Shown: positions 44,895 to 45,801 of the stretch, one piece after another | Position numbering within the stretch: position 1 is the stretch's first letter | How the letters are laid out: each line of letters opens with the position of its first letter | Assembly: GCA_013426815.1 (NCBI GenBank) | Contig: JACDZH010000006.1 | Span: 1-45,801 of the forward strand | Length of the DNA: 45,801 nucleotides | From: Paludibacter sp. | GTDB lineage: Bacteria; Bacteroidota; Bacteroidia; Bacteroidales; Paludibacteraceae | Direction of reading: 5' to 3' | Notes under the pieces: model-generated | The model's database searches: none | Told to the model about the DNA's origin: nothing | Seen by the model: the letters and a program-made list of their open reading frames with translations, nothing else | Translations under genes and position numbers: made by a program

Positions 44895-45652
44895 GTATTA
44901 AAATATGTAACTATCGGTTTTTCAAAATATTCCAGATGAAAATTCTCACCATCATATACACCATAGGAGAATATTCCAACAAAATCACCTAAAATAACTA
45001 TTCTTTTTTGGTCTTTCAACTCCAAATCTAGTGCAATATGACGATGACCAAAAATCAAGAAATCAACATTGTTCGATAAAAGGTATTTTTTAGCAAAAAT
45101 CACTAAATTTTCATTTTCTTCGCCTAGAAACTTACTTTCAACGTGTAAAATTTTCTCCCGATTTTTCATAGACCAATTATAACCAAATTCTTGACCCCAT
45201 CGTGATGGAACAATACTGAAAAGTTTCTGTGCCAAACTACTATGAAATATTTTGCGCAAAATTTCAAATCCTCTTTCTTCGGCATGAAGTCCATCGCCGT
45301 GAGCAAGAAAGAAGTTTTTATTGCCAAGCCTAACAGTAAACGCTTTGCGATGAATTATCAATCCAATTTCTTTTTCTAAATATCCAAAAGTCCAAATATC
45401 GTGATTTCCGATAAAAAAATGAATTTCGATTCCTGCATCCGTCAATTCAGCTAGTTTTCCTAAAAACCGAACATAACCCTTGGGAACAACACTATGATAT
45501 TCGAACCAAAAATCGAACATGTCGCCCAATAAGTAAATAGCCGTGGCATCACTTTTAACAGTTTCGAGCCAATCTACCAATTTTTTTTCGTGCGCTCGTG
45601 GGTCTTTTACCAAACGTGAACCCAAATGGGCATCGGAAATAAAATAAATCAT
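44861..45652 (-). CDS. lpxH: UDP-2,3-diacylglucosamine diphosphatase LpxH
   Basis: Calcineurin-like phosphoesterase that makes lipid X in lipid A synthesis, acting at the inner membrane. Metal motifs in order: ISDAHLGSRL, LLGDMFDFWFEY, FIGNHDIWTFG, FFLAHGDGLHAEERG and IFGHRHIALDL. The 263-residue length and the FWFEY motif fit LpxH rather than LpxG/LpxI. It is the last gene in the window. The remaining 149 bp upstream (45653-45801) show no gene. Confidence 0.93.
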   Translation of the reverse strand: MIYFISDAHLGSRLVKDPRAHEKKLVDWLETVKSDATAIYLLGDMFDFWFEYHSVVPKGYVRFLGKLAELTDAGIEIHFFIGNHDIWTFGYLEKEIGLIIHRKAFTVRLGNKNFFLAHGDGLHAEERGFEILRKIFHSSLAQKLFSIVPSRWGQEFGYNWSMKNREKILHVESKFLGEENENLVIFAKKYLLSNNVDFLIFGHRHIALDLELKDQKRIVILGDFVGIFSYGVYDGENFHLEYFEKPIVTYFNTKPYYFPLGKL

Positions 45653-45801
45653 ATTAAATTGACTACTTATTATTTATCGGTTAGCAGATGAAAGGTAATA
45701 TTTTTTCACAACATTTTAAAAAAGCAAAAAAAAATTTGTAAATATAATTCTAGTGTTATGTTAAGTTAGAATTGACGGATAAAGTCTTTTCAGTTTAACC
45801 C

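Overview
The window is AT-rich chromosomal DNA from a member of the Bacteroidota, most likely a Bacteroidales-like lineage. The evidence is promoter boxes of the TTG-N19/20-TAnnTTTG type ahead of several genes, the gene orders parA-parB-DUF5683-mltD and DUF6089-uppS-bamA-ompH-ompH, a GH97 glucosidase, DUF2130 and SRAP proteins, and a type IX secretion tail remnant. No rRNA or tRNA gene was recognised.

Layout. Positions 1-15,300 hold housekeeping and repair genes: SRAP peptidase, DUF2130 protein, alanine dehydrogenase, GH97 glucosidase, a frameshifted homocysteine methyltransferase, rarA, mtaB, hisF, a bifunctional class A PBP and metK. The metK leader carries a probable SAM-II-like riboswitch just after a good promoter.

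Positions 15,700-25,200 hold a type II-C CRISPR-Cas locus. A minus-strand tracrRNA region is present as three tandem units with a 132-bp period. Next come cas9 (about 1409 codons with one +1 and one -1 frameshift), a REP-associated tyrosine transposase (RAYT), a P-loop ATPase, cas1, a four-helix-bundle (S23-family) gene, cas2, a terminator, and an array of 8 repeats of 47 bp with 7 spacers. Each repeat contains a Bacteroidota-type promoter facing the minus strand, the same direction as the predicted crRNA. Three non-cas genes therefore interrupt the cas operon. The RAYT gene carries a perfect 15-bp-arm REP-like palindrome inside its own coding sequence, and related palindromes follow it. The four-helix-bundle gene is framed by oppositely oriented heptamer repeats. 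A T9SS C-terminal domain remnant lies beside the array.

Positions 25,200-29,300 (minus strand) hold a MerR-type regulator, a MltD-like transglycosylase, DUF5683, ParB and ParA. Positions 29,300-32,090 are nearly gene-free, with decayed coding sequence and a dispersed inverted repeat. Positions 32,090-39,300 (plus strand) form an envelope block: an SpmA/SpmB-like gate protein, YbeY, DUF6089, UppS, BamA and two Skp/OmpH chaperones. Positions 39,500-45,650 hold alkaline phosphatase, a nitroreductase, ffh, folD, rsmE and lpxH.

A recurring theme is short-period (7- or 9-nt) low-complexity repeats in at least six intergenic gaps, some arranged as inverted pairs. Functions are called by reading protein motifs; no database search was run.
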